Shown here one piece after another: positions 9,414 to 16,796 of a stretch of 64,000 nucleotides of DNA. The stretch covers positions 124,001 through 188,000 of the forward strand of contig NZ_LXVY01000005.1 of assembly GCF_001650735.1 (NCBI RefSeq), in the 5' to 3' direction. Under the pieces are notes generated by a model. That model was not told the origin of the DNA. It made no database searches and was given only the letters and a program-made list of their open reading frames with translations. The first letter of the stretch is position 1. Each line of letters opens with the position of its first letter. Source of the stretch: Sphingomonas sp. TDK1. GTDB taxonomy: Bacteria > Pseudomonadota > Alphaproteobacteria > Sphingomonadales > Sphingomonadaceae. Position numbers and translations under genes: made by a program.

Positions 9414-10000
9414 CAACGGGACCTCAGCACGCGGTCGAGATGGGCGATCGCCTTTGTCATGTGCCACTCGACGCCTTTTAGACTCAGTCCCGTCCGTTTG
9501 GCGATGTCGTTGTAGCTGAGACCGTCGACGCGGTGCGCCAGAAAGATGTCCCGGGTCTTTGGGCTCAGGCGCATCAAGGCGTTCTGGATCCGATTAAGCA
9601 GGTCGCGAGCCTCGAGCATCGCGATCATGTCCGGCCCAGCGAGCGATGTCTCCTCCACCGGAACCTGCCGGGCGAGCGATCGCTGCAAGGCCGACTTGGC
9701 GCGATTGCGGAGCAGGTTCGCTGCCGTTCGGCTCAAATAGGCTTCCGGCTGTTCGATCGACCTGCCGGGCGCTGCGTCCGCGCCTGCGAGGCGCGCGAAG
9801 CTCTCCTGCACAAGGTCATTCGCGTCCTGACAATCCGCCCGCCGCGCAAAGAAGCGGTGCAGCCTGGGGGCCTCGGTATGGTAGAGATCTTCGAGCGTCA
9901 GGACGGAGCCGGTTACGACGCGGTCTTCCGGTGGCAGAGGGTCACCTTCGGCGAGCCGCGACCTGGACAGGGCCTTCAAGGCGTCCGGGATCAGTCGCAA
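9413..10000 (-). CDS. FecI-type ECF RNA polymerase sigma factor
   Basis: 195 aa. Region 2 is visible in LHRFFARRADCQDANDLVQE and region 4 in LSPKTRDIFLAHRVDGLSY followed by NDIAKRTGLSLKGVEWHM, the helix-turn-helix that reads the -35 element. It heads the minus-strand chain sigma - FecR - TonB receptor - isopeptidase, so it probably directs transcription of the receptor and isopeptidase when ligand is sensed. The 5' end may be a little shorter: the first 30 residues are not characteristic, and the family usually begins close to the segment LEDLYHTEAPRLHRFF. Confidence 0.88.
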   Translation of the reverse strand: MRLIPDALKALSRSRLAEGDPLPPEDRVVTGSVLTLEDLYHTEAPRLHRFFARRADCQDANDLVQESFARLAGADAAPGRSIEQPEAYLSRTAANLLRNRAKSALQRSLARQVPVEETSLAGPDMIAMLEARDLLNRIQNALMRLSPKTRDIFLAHRVDGLSYNDIAKRTGLSLKGVEWHMTKAIAHLDRVLRSR

Positions 10001-10574
10001 GGAAGCCTCGCCCCCCGGCGATCGCTGGCACGAAAAAACAGTCGTGGCTCATTACCCATGCCCGGCTCGCCCAGTCATTCGAGGCAAAGCCGGTGGAAGC
10101 CGGGTGTAGAGAACATGCTTGAGACATGCGCCGACGCCTTTAGCCGCAAGCGGCTTGGACATGCGCGTCGGCCACCCGGCAGTCTCGATGGCGGGTCAAA
10201 CTTTCCCAAGCGAGGTTCTCAAGCCTCGGCGCCGCCCTCGCGGCGCGGCCCCAGACTAATGCGACGAACCGCAGACGCAATACCCTATTACAGAATTCTC
10301 GCCCTTCTCCAATGAAATGAAACACCGGACGCGCAGGCACTCAAACGACGATGCCGCACCTAGACTTTCGTATTTCAGCGTGCAGCACCGCTGCCTAAAC
10401 TTGTTATCACACGATTTCGATAAAGTTGTACAGCAACCATCTTCTTTTCCGAATCATTAAAAACTACGACCTCTCACATATTCGATTTCAAAGCCAACTG
10501 AATAAATTGACTCCAAAAGGCGAACGTGCCCGCTTAGGTCGTAAACTCATAAACGGCTGACATGCAGGACGCCC
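10001..10574. other. Intergenic stretch, no supported gene
   Basis: Region upstream of the sigma factor gene. The first 320 bases are GC-rich with local inverted repeats around 10215-10255. From about 10380 to 10560 the sequence becomes much more AT-rich than the flanks, as is common at island borders. Short open frames exist on both strands but none has a credible ribosome site or family resemblance. I looked for a lasso precursor-like peptide here and found none. Confidence 0.5.
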
Positions 10575-11024
10575 TCAGCGCGGTTGCGACAACGCTAAGT
10601 GCATTAAGCTGAGTTCCACTGCTACGAAGGCACCGGCGAACCAAAGCCAAACGACCTCCATCCCGATCCAATTTTGAAGCAATCCCAAGGGCAAAAGCCC
10701 CAGGACAAGCACGGCTCGGAGCCAAAGCAGCGCCGATGACCCGGCCCGGCTACCAAAGAGCCCCCAATCTGAATCACGAAACTTCTTCGGCCGGCCGGGC
10801 CAAGGGTCATTGCCCTGCATCTCTCGATTTGCGGCATCGACACCCCGCCGGTAAGTCCGGCTGAACAGCATCCTTAAGAAAAGGAGGACAGCTGTCGCGC
10901 CGACGAAGATCGTGCTCGGCAGCAGAATGAAGCGCATGGGAGCGAACAGAATGCTGGCCACCGACGCGAGCCCCGCGAAGGCCGCGATCCAGAAGCAAAC
11001 CGCTCTGAGTTGTCCATCTATCAT
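10575..11024 (-). CDS. Unrecognised integral membrane protein
   Basis: 149 aa with four hydrophobic segments, roughly residues 8-27, 31-54, 98-116 and 119-140 from the chosen start. A positively charged loop between the second and third holds FSRTYRRGVDAANREMQGND. The frame extends upstream to 11189 but that part is antisense to an IS5-type transposase remnant, so ATG at 11024 was taken; no strong ribosome site is visible there. I do not recognise the family. It stands alone between the lasso locus and the mobile-element remnants, so it is probably accessory. Confidence 0.55.
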   Translation of the reverse strand: MIDGQLRAVCFWIAAFAGLASVASILFAPMRFILLPSTIFVGATAVLLFLRMLFSRTYRRGVDAANREMQGNDPWPGRPKKFRDSDWGLFGSRAGSSALLWLRAVLVLGLLPLGLLQNWIGMEVVWLWFAGAFVAVELSLMHLALSQPR

Positions 11025-11087
11025 CGGCACATTGTTAGCGAGCTTCCATCCTGCCCCAAATGCTGATTCAGCGTCGGCATGACGCCG

Positions 11088-11292
11088 ATACGACCTGACT
11101 GACTTCGAGTGGCGCGTGATCGAGCCGCTGCTGCCGAACAAGCCGCTAGGCCTGCCGCGGATTGATGATCGCCGCGTGCTAAACGGCATCTTCCGGGTGC
11201 TGCGATCTGGCGCGCCTTGGTGTGACCTACCCGAGCGCTATGGGCCACGCACCACCTGCTACAACCGCTTCGTGCGATGGCGAAAAGCGGCC
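11088..11292 (+). pseudogene. IS5-family transposase, N-terminal remnant
   Basis: About 68 codons that read as the conserved N-terminus of an IS5-type DDE transposase: RYDLTDFEWRVIEPLLPNKP, then DDRRVLNGIF, RVLRSGAPWCDLP and TTCYNRFVRWRK. There is no in-frame start: a stop codon sits two codons before RYDLTD and the only nearby ATG is out of frame. The catalytic DDE region is absent. Downstream the frame passes directly into hipA-like sequence. A dead fragment left by insertion and deletion. Confidence 0.8.
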
Positions 11293-11410
11293 GGCGCCGA
11301 TGCGACCGACGACCAGAATGTCGACCAGTTCATCCGCCGCCTCACCTTCAGCGTGCTGGTCGGCAATGGCGACATGCACTTCAAAAGCTGGTCGCTCATC
11401 CTCACCATCG
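11293..11410 (+). pseudogene. HipA-like kinase fragment fused to IS5 remnant
   Basis: In the same frame as the transposase remnant, the sequence becomes DQFIRRLTFSVLVGNGDMHF followed by KSWSLI. This is the catalytic-loop signature of HipA Ser/Thr kinases (family consensus FIRRLTFN-L-GNGD-HLKNWSLI). Resemblance fades after SWSLI and the frame ends at 11463. It differs from the matching part of the intact hipA nearby, so it comes from a second, diverged hipA and is not a local duplication. Confidence 0.7.
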
Positions 11411-11526
11411 CCATCAGCTTTCAGGGTGACCGCGAATCCTCAACGTCGTCAGCCACAGCGTAGCGCATCGCTGAAATAGGCCTTTGACATGATCCCGCTC
11501 GGCGGCTGACAAAACTTGCACCGTTA

Positions 11527-11625
11527 CATACGGTATTCCGCATAAGACTATTTTATTCGTTTTTTCGTATCACCTTGTTAAATTCGAAAAACCGTATATA
11601 CGCGTCGCATACGAAACATCGTATG
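11527..11625. promoter_or_regulatory. hipBA promoter with palindromic HipB-like operators
   Basis: AT-rich stretch before hipB containing repeated CGTAT/ATACG words. Two are perfect palindromes: CGTATATACG at 11593-11602 and CATACG-N6-CGTATG at 11608-11625. Single half-sites occur further up, such as CATACG at 11527-11532. The second palindrome ends seven bases before the hipB start codon, well placed for autorepression. HipB proteins are known to bind several spaced palindromes in their own promoter; binding here is inferred. Confidence 0.65.
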
Positions 11626-11632
11626 AGAGCAT

Positions 11633-11878
11633 ATGCGCACTGTCATTCGATCGGCCAAAACCCTTGGTTCCGCGCTCCGAGAAGCGCGTCGCGCGGCAGG
11701 CCTGACGCAGCTGGAGCTCGGCCAGAAAACCAGCCTTCGACAAGCCACGATTTCGAGCCTTGAGAATGGCGAAGGCGGCACGCTCGACTCTCTCTTCAAG
11801 GTCGTGACCGAGCTCAAGCTCGAAATGCGCTTGGAAACGCGATCCACGTCCCCAGCTGATTTGGACGAGATCTTCTGA
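11633..11878 (+). CDS. hipB: HipB-type antitoxin, XRE helix-turn-helix
   Basis: 81-aa DNA-binding antitoxin that in this family both represses the operon and neutralises the HipA kinase. A lambda-repressor-like helix-turn-helix spans about residues 12-65 (LGSALREARRAAGLTQLELG, then LRQATISSLENGEGG). Start ATG at 11633 is preceded by a GAGAG site and by the palindromes at 11593-11625. Its stop overlaps the hipA start (ATGA-type), so the pair is translationally coupled. Flanking sequence is mobile-element debris, consistent with horizontal acquisition. Confidence 0.88.
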   Translation: MRTVIRSAKTLGSALREARRAAGLTQLELGQKTSLRQATISSLENGEGGTLDSLFKVVTELKLEMRLETRSTSPADLDEIF

Positions 11879-13182
11879 TGGCCAAGCGCCGATCCTCGAC
11901 GCTGTCCATCCTGCTCAATGGCCGTCTGCTCGGCTGGCTCAACCGGGCCGCCAATGGCGCAATCGACTTCCGCTATGCGCCAGACTGGCTCGCCTGGGAA
12001 TTTGCAATACCCGTCTCGCTCTCGCTGCCGCTCAGTGACAAGCGCTATACGGGCGCGGCGGTATCGGCTGTGTTCGACAATCTGCTGCCGGACAATGACA
12101 GCATCCGCCGGCGGATCGCCGAGCGGATCGGCGCCGACGGGACCGACGCCTACAGCCTGCTGTCAATCGTCGGACGAGACTGTGTCGGTGCGCTTCAGTT
12201 CCTGGAAACCGGCAAAGAAGAAGCCCTGCCCAAGGCCGTCCAGGCCGAACCGGTAAGCGATGACGACATCGCACATATTCTGGCCAATCTGGCCGCCGCT
12301 CCGCTGGGACTGGAGCCCGACGATCCCTTTCGAATCTCGATCGCCGGCGCGCAGGAGAAGACCGCACTGCTTTGGTGGGAGGAGCGATGGCAAAAGCCGA
12401 TCAGCACGACGCCGACCACCCACATCTTCAAGCCGCAGATCGGTCAACTGCCCAACGGCATCGACCTTTCAAACAGTGTCGAGAACGAGCATTTCTGCCT
12501 TACCCTGCTGGGCGAGCTCGGTCTTCCGGTCGCATCGACCCGGATGGCCGCATTTGGCGACCGCAAGGTTCTGATCGTCGAGCGCTTCGACCGGCAACAC
12601 GGGCGGGGCGGGCGCTTGCTACGCCGTCCTCAGGAAGATGTCTGTCAGGCCCTCTCCGTTCCGCCTACCCGGAAATATGAGGATCATGGCGGGCCGGGCG
12701 TCCTACAGATCATGAAACTGCTCGCGGCAAGTGACACGCCCGACCGTGATCGCCGTAATTTCATGAAGGCGATGATCGCATTCTGGCTGATCGGCGCGAC
12801 CGATGGGCACGCCAAAAATTTCAGCATCTTCCTGATGCCGGGCGGTCGCTTCACCACAACGCCGCTTTACGACGTGCTCTCGGTGGATCCTAGCTTGGCC
12901 GCGCAACAGATCAATCAGAAGCAGATGCGGCTCGCAATGGCGATTGGAGACAAGCGGCGCTACCGGATCACGGAGATCGCCCCCCGGCATTTCGTGCAAA
13001 GCGCGATCCGCGCCGAGTATGATGTACGCGAGATGATGGCGATCTTCGGTGAACTCCGCGGCGGAGGGGAAGCCGCATTGGAGCGTGCAGTGGCGGCGAT
13101 GCCGACCAGCACTTCCGACGCCGTCACTGGCCCGATCGGCGATGCCTTCCGCTCGCGCCTACGAAAGATCGATCTTTTGTAA
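11878..13182 (+). CDS. hipA: HipA-type Ser/Thr kinase toxin
   Basis: 434 aa, the usual family length. HipA kinases phosphorylate translation factors such as glutamyl-tRNA synthetase and induce dormancy. Visible parts: N-terminal HipA_N domain (LNGRLLGWLNR, FDNLLPDN), the conserved loop RISIAGAQEKTAL that in E. coli carries the autophosphorylated serine, and the catalytic segment LIGATDGHAKNFSIF with catalytic Asp and metal-binding Asn, followed by TTPLYDVLS. No frameshift or missing catalytic residue was seen, so it is probably active and held by the adjacent antitoxin. Confidence 0.92.
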   Translation: MAKRRSSTLSILLNGRLLGWLNRAANGAIDFRYAPDWLAWEFAIPVSLSLPLSDKRYTGAAVSAVFDNLLPDNDSIRRRIAERIGADGTDAYSLLSIVGRDCVGALQFLETGKEEALPKAVQAEPVSDDDIAHILANLAAAPLGLEPDDPFRISIAGAQEKTALLWWEERWQKPISTTPTTHIFKPQIGQLPNGIDLSNSVENEHFCLTLLGELGLPVASTRMAAFGDRKVLIVERFDRQHGRGGRLLRRPQEDVCQALSVPPTRKYEDHGGPGVLQIMKLLAASDTPDRDRRNFMKAMIAFWLIGATDGHAKNFSIFLMPGGRFTTTPLYDVLSVDPSLAAQQINQKQMRLAMAIGDKRRYRITEIAPRHFVQSAIRAEYDVREMMAIFGELRGGGEAALERAVAAMPTSTSDAVTGPIGDAFRSRLRKIDLL

Positions 13183-13201
13183 GCGGGCGTCATCCTGTGG
13201 A

Positions 13202-13372
13202 TTACTTCGCCAGACGAGACCGGCGACGTCGATAGGTGTGACTGGGCCGACTGCGAGGGGTGAGCCGATAGCGTGCCCCTTTCTGCTCACCGGTCCACAT
13301 GAAACCGCCACGCCGGACCAGAGCAGCGAGATCACGCGTCGCCGTTGCCGTCGAAGCGCCGGTGACGGCCTA
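13202..13372 (-). pseudogene. Fic-family protein, C-terminal winged-helix remnant
   Basis: In the minus strand, in-frame codons between a stop near 13370 and a stop at 13202-13204 read TGASTATATRDLAALVRRGG, then FMWTGEQKGARYRL. This resembles the C-terminal winged-helix of Fic-domain proteins (consensus S-ATATRDL-LV--G----G--RGTRY-L). The catalytic Fic domain with its HPFxxGNGR motif is absent: upstream is a stop codon and unrelated sequence. It is a short match, so moderate confidence. Confidence 0.5.
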
Positions 13373-13692
13373 GGACACGTTCAAAAAGTCGCCGTCCGAG
13401 CTCAAACGCGTTTGCGAACGAAGCTGTGTATGCTAGTGTGACTTCTGGCGAGGGTTCGTTGGAATTCCCGCTTTGAAACCAAGCCTTTGCGGAGCGATCA
13501 AGTCTCCTCTTCTGGGCACCATTTTCTCCCTGGGGAGAACGGCTCGATATTTCGGGTTGTCGGCAGCCGTTGCGGACTGGCTGCGCCGCTTGGTCGGTTC
13601 AGCCGTGAGCCTCTCCAGTGCTTCTCGCATTCTATAAAGCCAGCTGACCCACGCGGCACGGCTGAGCACGGGCCCAGCCGCGAGACGTGATC
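13373..13692. other. Intergenic stretch, no supported gene
   Basis: Between the Fic-like remnant and the phosphoesterase gene. A minus-strand open frame at 13433-13669 (78 codons) has mixed, basic composition and no family resemblance that I can name. Its 5' part lies in DNA without a clear ribosome site, so I do not call it. Probably decayed accessory DNA marking the right border of the island. Confidence 0.4.
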
Positions 13693-15342
13693 TCAGCCTA
13701 TGGTGAGCGCACCCGTGAGGTCGCCAGGCGGCGGCCCGCCCGCGGCGACCATCGCGCGCTCGCGCTCGATCAGGCCCGGCAGGGTGGCGAGGCCGAACCG
13801 CCGGGTCAGGAAGCGGGCGATCGAGCCGGTATCGTAGGTCGTGTGGTCAACATGACCGCGCTTAGCGAAGGGCGACACGATCACGGCGGGGATGCGCGTA
13901 CCCGGCCCCCAGCGATCCCCCTTGGGCGGCGCGACATGATCCCACCACCCGCCATTCTCGTCGAAGGTGATGACGACCAGCATCTTGTGCCATTGCGGGC
14001 TGCGGCGCAGCGCGTCGACGACGACGGCGATGTGCTGGTCGCCGGCCTCGACGTCCGAATAGCCGGCATGCATGTTGAGGTTGCCCTGCGGCTTGTAGAA
14101 GCTGACGGCGGGCAAGGTGCCCGCCGCCGCATCGGCGAGGAAATGGTTGGTGCGCGGCGTTTCACCCTCGCCCGCGTCGCGCAGATGCCGCGCCCGAGCC
14201 TCCGTGCCGGGCGCGAACTGTTGGAAATAGTTCAGCGGCTGGTGATGCGGCTGGAAGTTCGGACGACTGGGGAAGCTGCCGTCATTGGCGTGCCCGGCCA
14301 GCGCGGCGCTCCATCCTCCGGCATACCACGCCCAGGCCACGCCCTTCGCAGAGAGCAGATCGCCGATCGTCGCGTGGCGCTGCGGTACCATCGTCTTCGC
14401 ATCGCTCCAGTCGGCATAGCCCGGCCGCTCGGGATCGAGCTGATAGGTCGGCGCATAGGGCGGCAGCATCGTGTTCACCGACCAGAAATCGGGCGTCAGC
14501 GAACTGGGCACGAAGTCGGGCGGTCCGTCCATGGCGCTCTTGGGTGAACCGGCCTTCAGCCTGAGCTGGATGCCCCTGGGATCCTCGCCCTCGACCTGCG
14601 CGATGCGGCCGCGCGCGGGGCTCTTGTCGGCATCGGGATAGAAAGGCGGACGGGCGGCGACGAGATATTGGTGGTTCAGGTAGGAGCCGCCGAACGCGCC
14701 CATGAAGAAGCGGTCGCACAGCGTGAACTCGCGGGCGATCTGCCACAGGCGAAGCTTGGCAGCGGTCTCGCCATAGCGGCCCATGACCAGCGCACCGCTG
14801 TCTCCCCAGGCGACGAAGCCGTCGTTACGCCCGCCGTTGATCTGCAACTGGTTATGATAGAAGGCATGGACCAAGTCGCGCGTCACCACGCCGTGGGGCA
14901 GCGGATCGCCTTCCGGCGTCGCCAGCGCGAAGGGCGCGTTGGCGATCGGCGGGAGATCGTCCGGCCCGATCTTGTAGCGGCGATGTTCCACGACCTGCTC
15001 GTCGGGAACCATGCCCTCCCAGATCTTCGGCAAAGTCTTCAGCACCGATCCGTCGCGATCCCGCTGGGCGGTGCGGTCGGGGGGCGCGGCAGAAAGCGGC
15101 TCGGCCAGTCCGGGGAAGCCGGCGAAAAGATTGTTGAAGCTGCGATTCTCGGCATAGATCACGACGACGGTTTCGATCTCCGTCAGCCCTGCCCGTCCCT
15201 GCCGGGCGGGATGTGCAGAGGCAGGGGCCGCCGCCAGCACGCCCGCCATGCCAACGGCGCCGAGCAGCGCCCGACGCTCCGGGTTGTCGACGCGCCCGCG
15301 CCCGGCGTCGGATGTCGGGTCTTCGTTGTGGTCGTCGCGCAT
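13693..15342 (-). CDS. Exported phosphoesterase (phospholipase C / acid phosphatase AcpA family)
   Basis: 549 aa from ATG 15342, which has GGAGG seven bases upstream; the frame extends to 15603 without a better site. The N-terminus carries NPERRALLGAVG followed by AAAPASA, a twin-arginine-like export signal. The mature part begins with ETVVVIYAENRSFNNLFAGF, the metal-binding motif of the alkaline-phosphatase-superfamily phosphoesterases. Later segments typical of the family are FDENGGWWDHVAPP and GPGTRIPAVIVSPFA. Likely hydrolyses phosphate esters or phospholipids in the periplasm; the substrate cannot be told from sequence. Stands alone, upstream of a MerC-like gene in the same direction. 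Confidence 0.85.
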   Translation of the reverse strand: MRDDHNEDPTSDAGRGRVDNPERRALLGAVGMAGVLAAAPASAHPARQGRAGLTEIETVVVIYAENRSFNNLFAGFPGLAEPLSAAPPDRTAQRDRDGSVLKTLPKIWEGMVPDEQVVEHRRYKIGPDDLPPIANAPFALATPEGDPLPHGVVTRDLVHAFYHNQLQINGGRNDGFVAWGDSGALVMGRYGETAAKLRLWQIAREFTLCDRFFMGAFGGSYLNHQYLVAARPPFYPDADKSPARGRIAQVEGEDPRGIQLRLKAGSPKSAMDGPPDFVPSSLTPDFWSVNTMLPPYAPTYQLDPERPGYADWSDAKTMVPQRHATIGDLLSAKGVAWAWYAGGWSAALAGHANDGSFPSRPNFQPHHQPLNYFQQFAPGTEARARHLRDAGEGETPRTNHFLADAAAGTLPAVSFYKPQGNLNMHAGYSDVEAGDQHIAVVVDALRRSPQWHKMLVVITFDENGGWWDHVAPPKGDRWGPGTRIPAVIVSPFAKRGHVDHTTYDTGSIARFLTRRFGLATLPGLIERERAMVAAGGPPPGDLTGALTIG

Positions 15343-15400
15343 GATCAGCCTCCAGTCGCGCCACGCGGCGGCGGCGCGCTTGGCTCGTGACAATATTTTG

Positions 15401-15898
15401 TTACGCTCGTTTGTCGATCGATCGCATCGGTCTGCATTCCAGCGCGCAGCCGCCACCAACGGTGCAGCGGAGCGCGCGATGCCGCCAATTGGCGAGATGG
15501 GCGCCGGCGAGAAACAGGCTGCCCGCAACGGTGAGCCCAGTTTCCACCAGTTCCTGCAGCGGGATCGCCACACCGGCCGTAAGCAACGCCAGGCCCAGGC
15601 CACCGACCATCATCGGCGCCGCCGCGCGATGTCGACGCCATCCGCCGACCAGCGCCAAGGCCCCCGTGGGAAGCGCGAGCGCCAGCACGATCCAGTGGAA
15701 GGCGTGGTGCTGCCCCAACCGCGCCGTCAGCGCCGGCAGCGCGGCTAGAAGCAGCGGCAGCGCGAGGCAGTGCAGCATGCAGAGAACCGACGCGCAGATG
15801 CCGATACTGTCCAGCCGATATGCCCACCGCCCCGCAACACGTCGTTCCTCAAGCACCGTCCGTACCTTCCCGCTGCGCCGGCCCTTGAGCTTCGGCAT
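15401..15898 (-). CDS. MerC-domain membrane protein
   Basis: 165 aa from ATG 15898. Four membrane segments, the first with the MerC signature SIGICASVLCMLHCLALPLL and its paired cysteines. MerC proteins move mercury in mer operons, but stand-alone copies are often found under Zur control. Here the start is only 12 bases from a palindrome shared with the divergent DUF1826 gene, a context that points to zinc and not mercury. An alternative GTG start at 15856 has a better site (GGGAAGG seven bases upstream) and would leave room for the operator, so the true protein may be 14 residues shorter. No merA, merP or merR is nearby. Confidence 0.75.
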   Translation of the reverse strand: MPKLKGRRSGKVRTVLEERRVAGRWAYRLDSIGICASVLCMLHCLALPLLLAALPALTARLGQHHAFHWIVLALALPTGALALVGGWRRHRAAAPMMVGGLGLALLTAGVAIPLQELVETGLTVAGSLFLAGAHLANWRHRALRCTVGGGCALECRPMRSIDKRA

Positions 15899-15909
15899 GA
15901 CCGGATATA

Positions 15910-15927
15910 GAGATGATACAACATCTC
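15910..15927. promoter_or_regulatory. Perfect palindrome between divergent genes, probable Zur box
   Basis: GAGATG-N6-CATCTC (spacer ATACAA), a perfect 6-6-6 inverted repeat in the 49-base divergent gap. It resembles the 18-bp proteobacterial Zur operator pattern (GAAATGTTATAACATTTC type). DUF1826 and MerC-like genes are commonly grouped with Zur and zinc-starvation proteins. Binding by Zur is inferred. Confidence 0.6.
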
Positions 15928-15947
15928 ATTAATACAAGGATCAGTGC

Positions 15948-16736
15948 GTGGTTTTCGACGATGCGCCGGGACGCGAGGCCGTGGCCAAACTGCCCATCAG
16001 GATGCCTTCGCACTGTTTGGCGGGGGGAAAGCAACGCTTCTCCACCCCTTCCGCACCCGCCGCCGCTGCGCGGGCCTCGCATGGGCATGAACTGGTACCG
16101 GCAGCCGATGGCCTGATCGGTTTTGCTCGCCAGCATACGCTCGCCTCCGCCGTCGCGTTGGAGCGGTGCCACCATGGGGTGCTGGATGCGATCGCCCGGC
16201 CGGAGGTGCATCTGGCCGTGTGGCGCAGGGCGCTGCCGAGCGATCTTGCCTGGCTGGCGTCGCTTGACTGGGGAAAAATCGACGACCTCCACCTCGAGAC
16301 GACCATCGCAGCGGTAGATCGGGACGTGACGGAAGCGCTCGCGGACGCCGGCTATCCTGCCGACGCGCGCGGCGATGCGCTGCTCGACGAGATCGCGGGG
16401 CACGCCCGATGCGTCGCGGCGATCTTGAAACTGGACACGGTTTCTATCCGGCTGGAGGTGATCCAGACGGACGCCTGCCGGAAGTTCCATGCCGACTATG
16501 TTACCGCGCGGCTGCTTACCACGTTGGTCGGCTCCGGAACGCAGTGGATACATGGCGTCGAGGCGCCGGATACGCCGATCCGACAGATGCAGCCAGGCGA
16601 TGTCGGCATCTTCAAGGGGAGGCTTGCCGCCGATCCCCCGGCAATCCTCCATCGGTCGCCGCCGATCGGCGCGAACGGGGAAACTCGGCTGTTGCTCGCG
16701 ATCGACCCTGCGCCGGCACGAAGCAGCAACGAGTAG
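15948..16736 (+). CDS. DUF1826 family protein
   Basis: 262 aa. GTG start at 15948 with AAGGA eight bases upstream. The conserved core is RLEVIQTDACRKFHADYVTA, RLLTTLVGSGTQWI and MQPGDVGIFKG, which recalls the double-stranded beta-helix fold of cupin/dioxygenase-like proteins: the His/Asp pair FHAD and the later sequence resemble metal ligands. No catalytic activity is established for the family. It faces a MerC-like gene across a Zur-box-like palindrome, which suggests a role in zinc limitation. Confidence 0.78.
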   Translation: MVFDDAPGREAVAKLPIRMPSHCLAGGKQRFSTPSAPAAAARASHGHELVPAADGLIGFARQHTLASAVALERCHHGVLDAIARPEVHLAVWRRALPSDLAWLASLDWGKIDDLHLETTIAAVDRDVTEALADAGYPADARGDALLDEIAGHARCVAAILKLDTVSIRLEVIQTDACRKFHADYVTARLLTTLVGSGTQWIHGVEAPDTPIRQMQPGDVGIFKGRLAADPPAILHRSPPIGANGETRLLLAIDPAPARSSNE

Positions 16737-16756
16737 GGACAAGAAAAACAGGCCAT

Positions 16757-16785
16757 CTTCCCCGGGGGTATCGCCCCCGGGGAAG
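16757..16785 (-). terminator. Strong hairpin terminator between convergent genes
   Basis: A 12-bp perfect stem (CTTCCCCGGGGG paired with CCCCCGGGGAAG) with a five-base loop, between the ends of the DUF1826 gene and the TonB receptor gene. On the minus strand it is followed after about eight bases by GTTTTTCTT, so it fits best as the intrinsic terminator of the receptor gene; it may stop transcription from both sides. Confidence 0.8.
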
Positions 16786-16796
16786 GTTCTTGGCCG

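Noticed and set aside
10140..10340. Short minus-strand frame upstream of the sigma factor
   Set aside because: Arg-rich translation of GC-rich intergenic DNA with no ribosome site; also checked as a possible lasso precursor and lacks the Gly1 and ring-acid pattern.
13433..13669. 78-codon minus-strand frame in the gap after hipA
   Set aside because: No family resemblance, no ribosome site and placed in decayed DNA; not called.
15401..15898. Mercury-resistance operon
   Set aside because: Only a MerC-like protein is present; merR, merT, merP and merA are absent and the promoter suggests zinc regulation.
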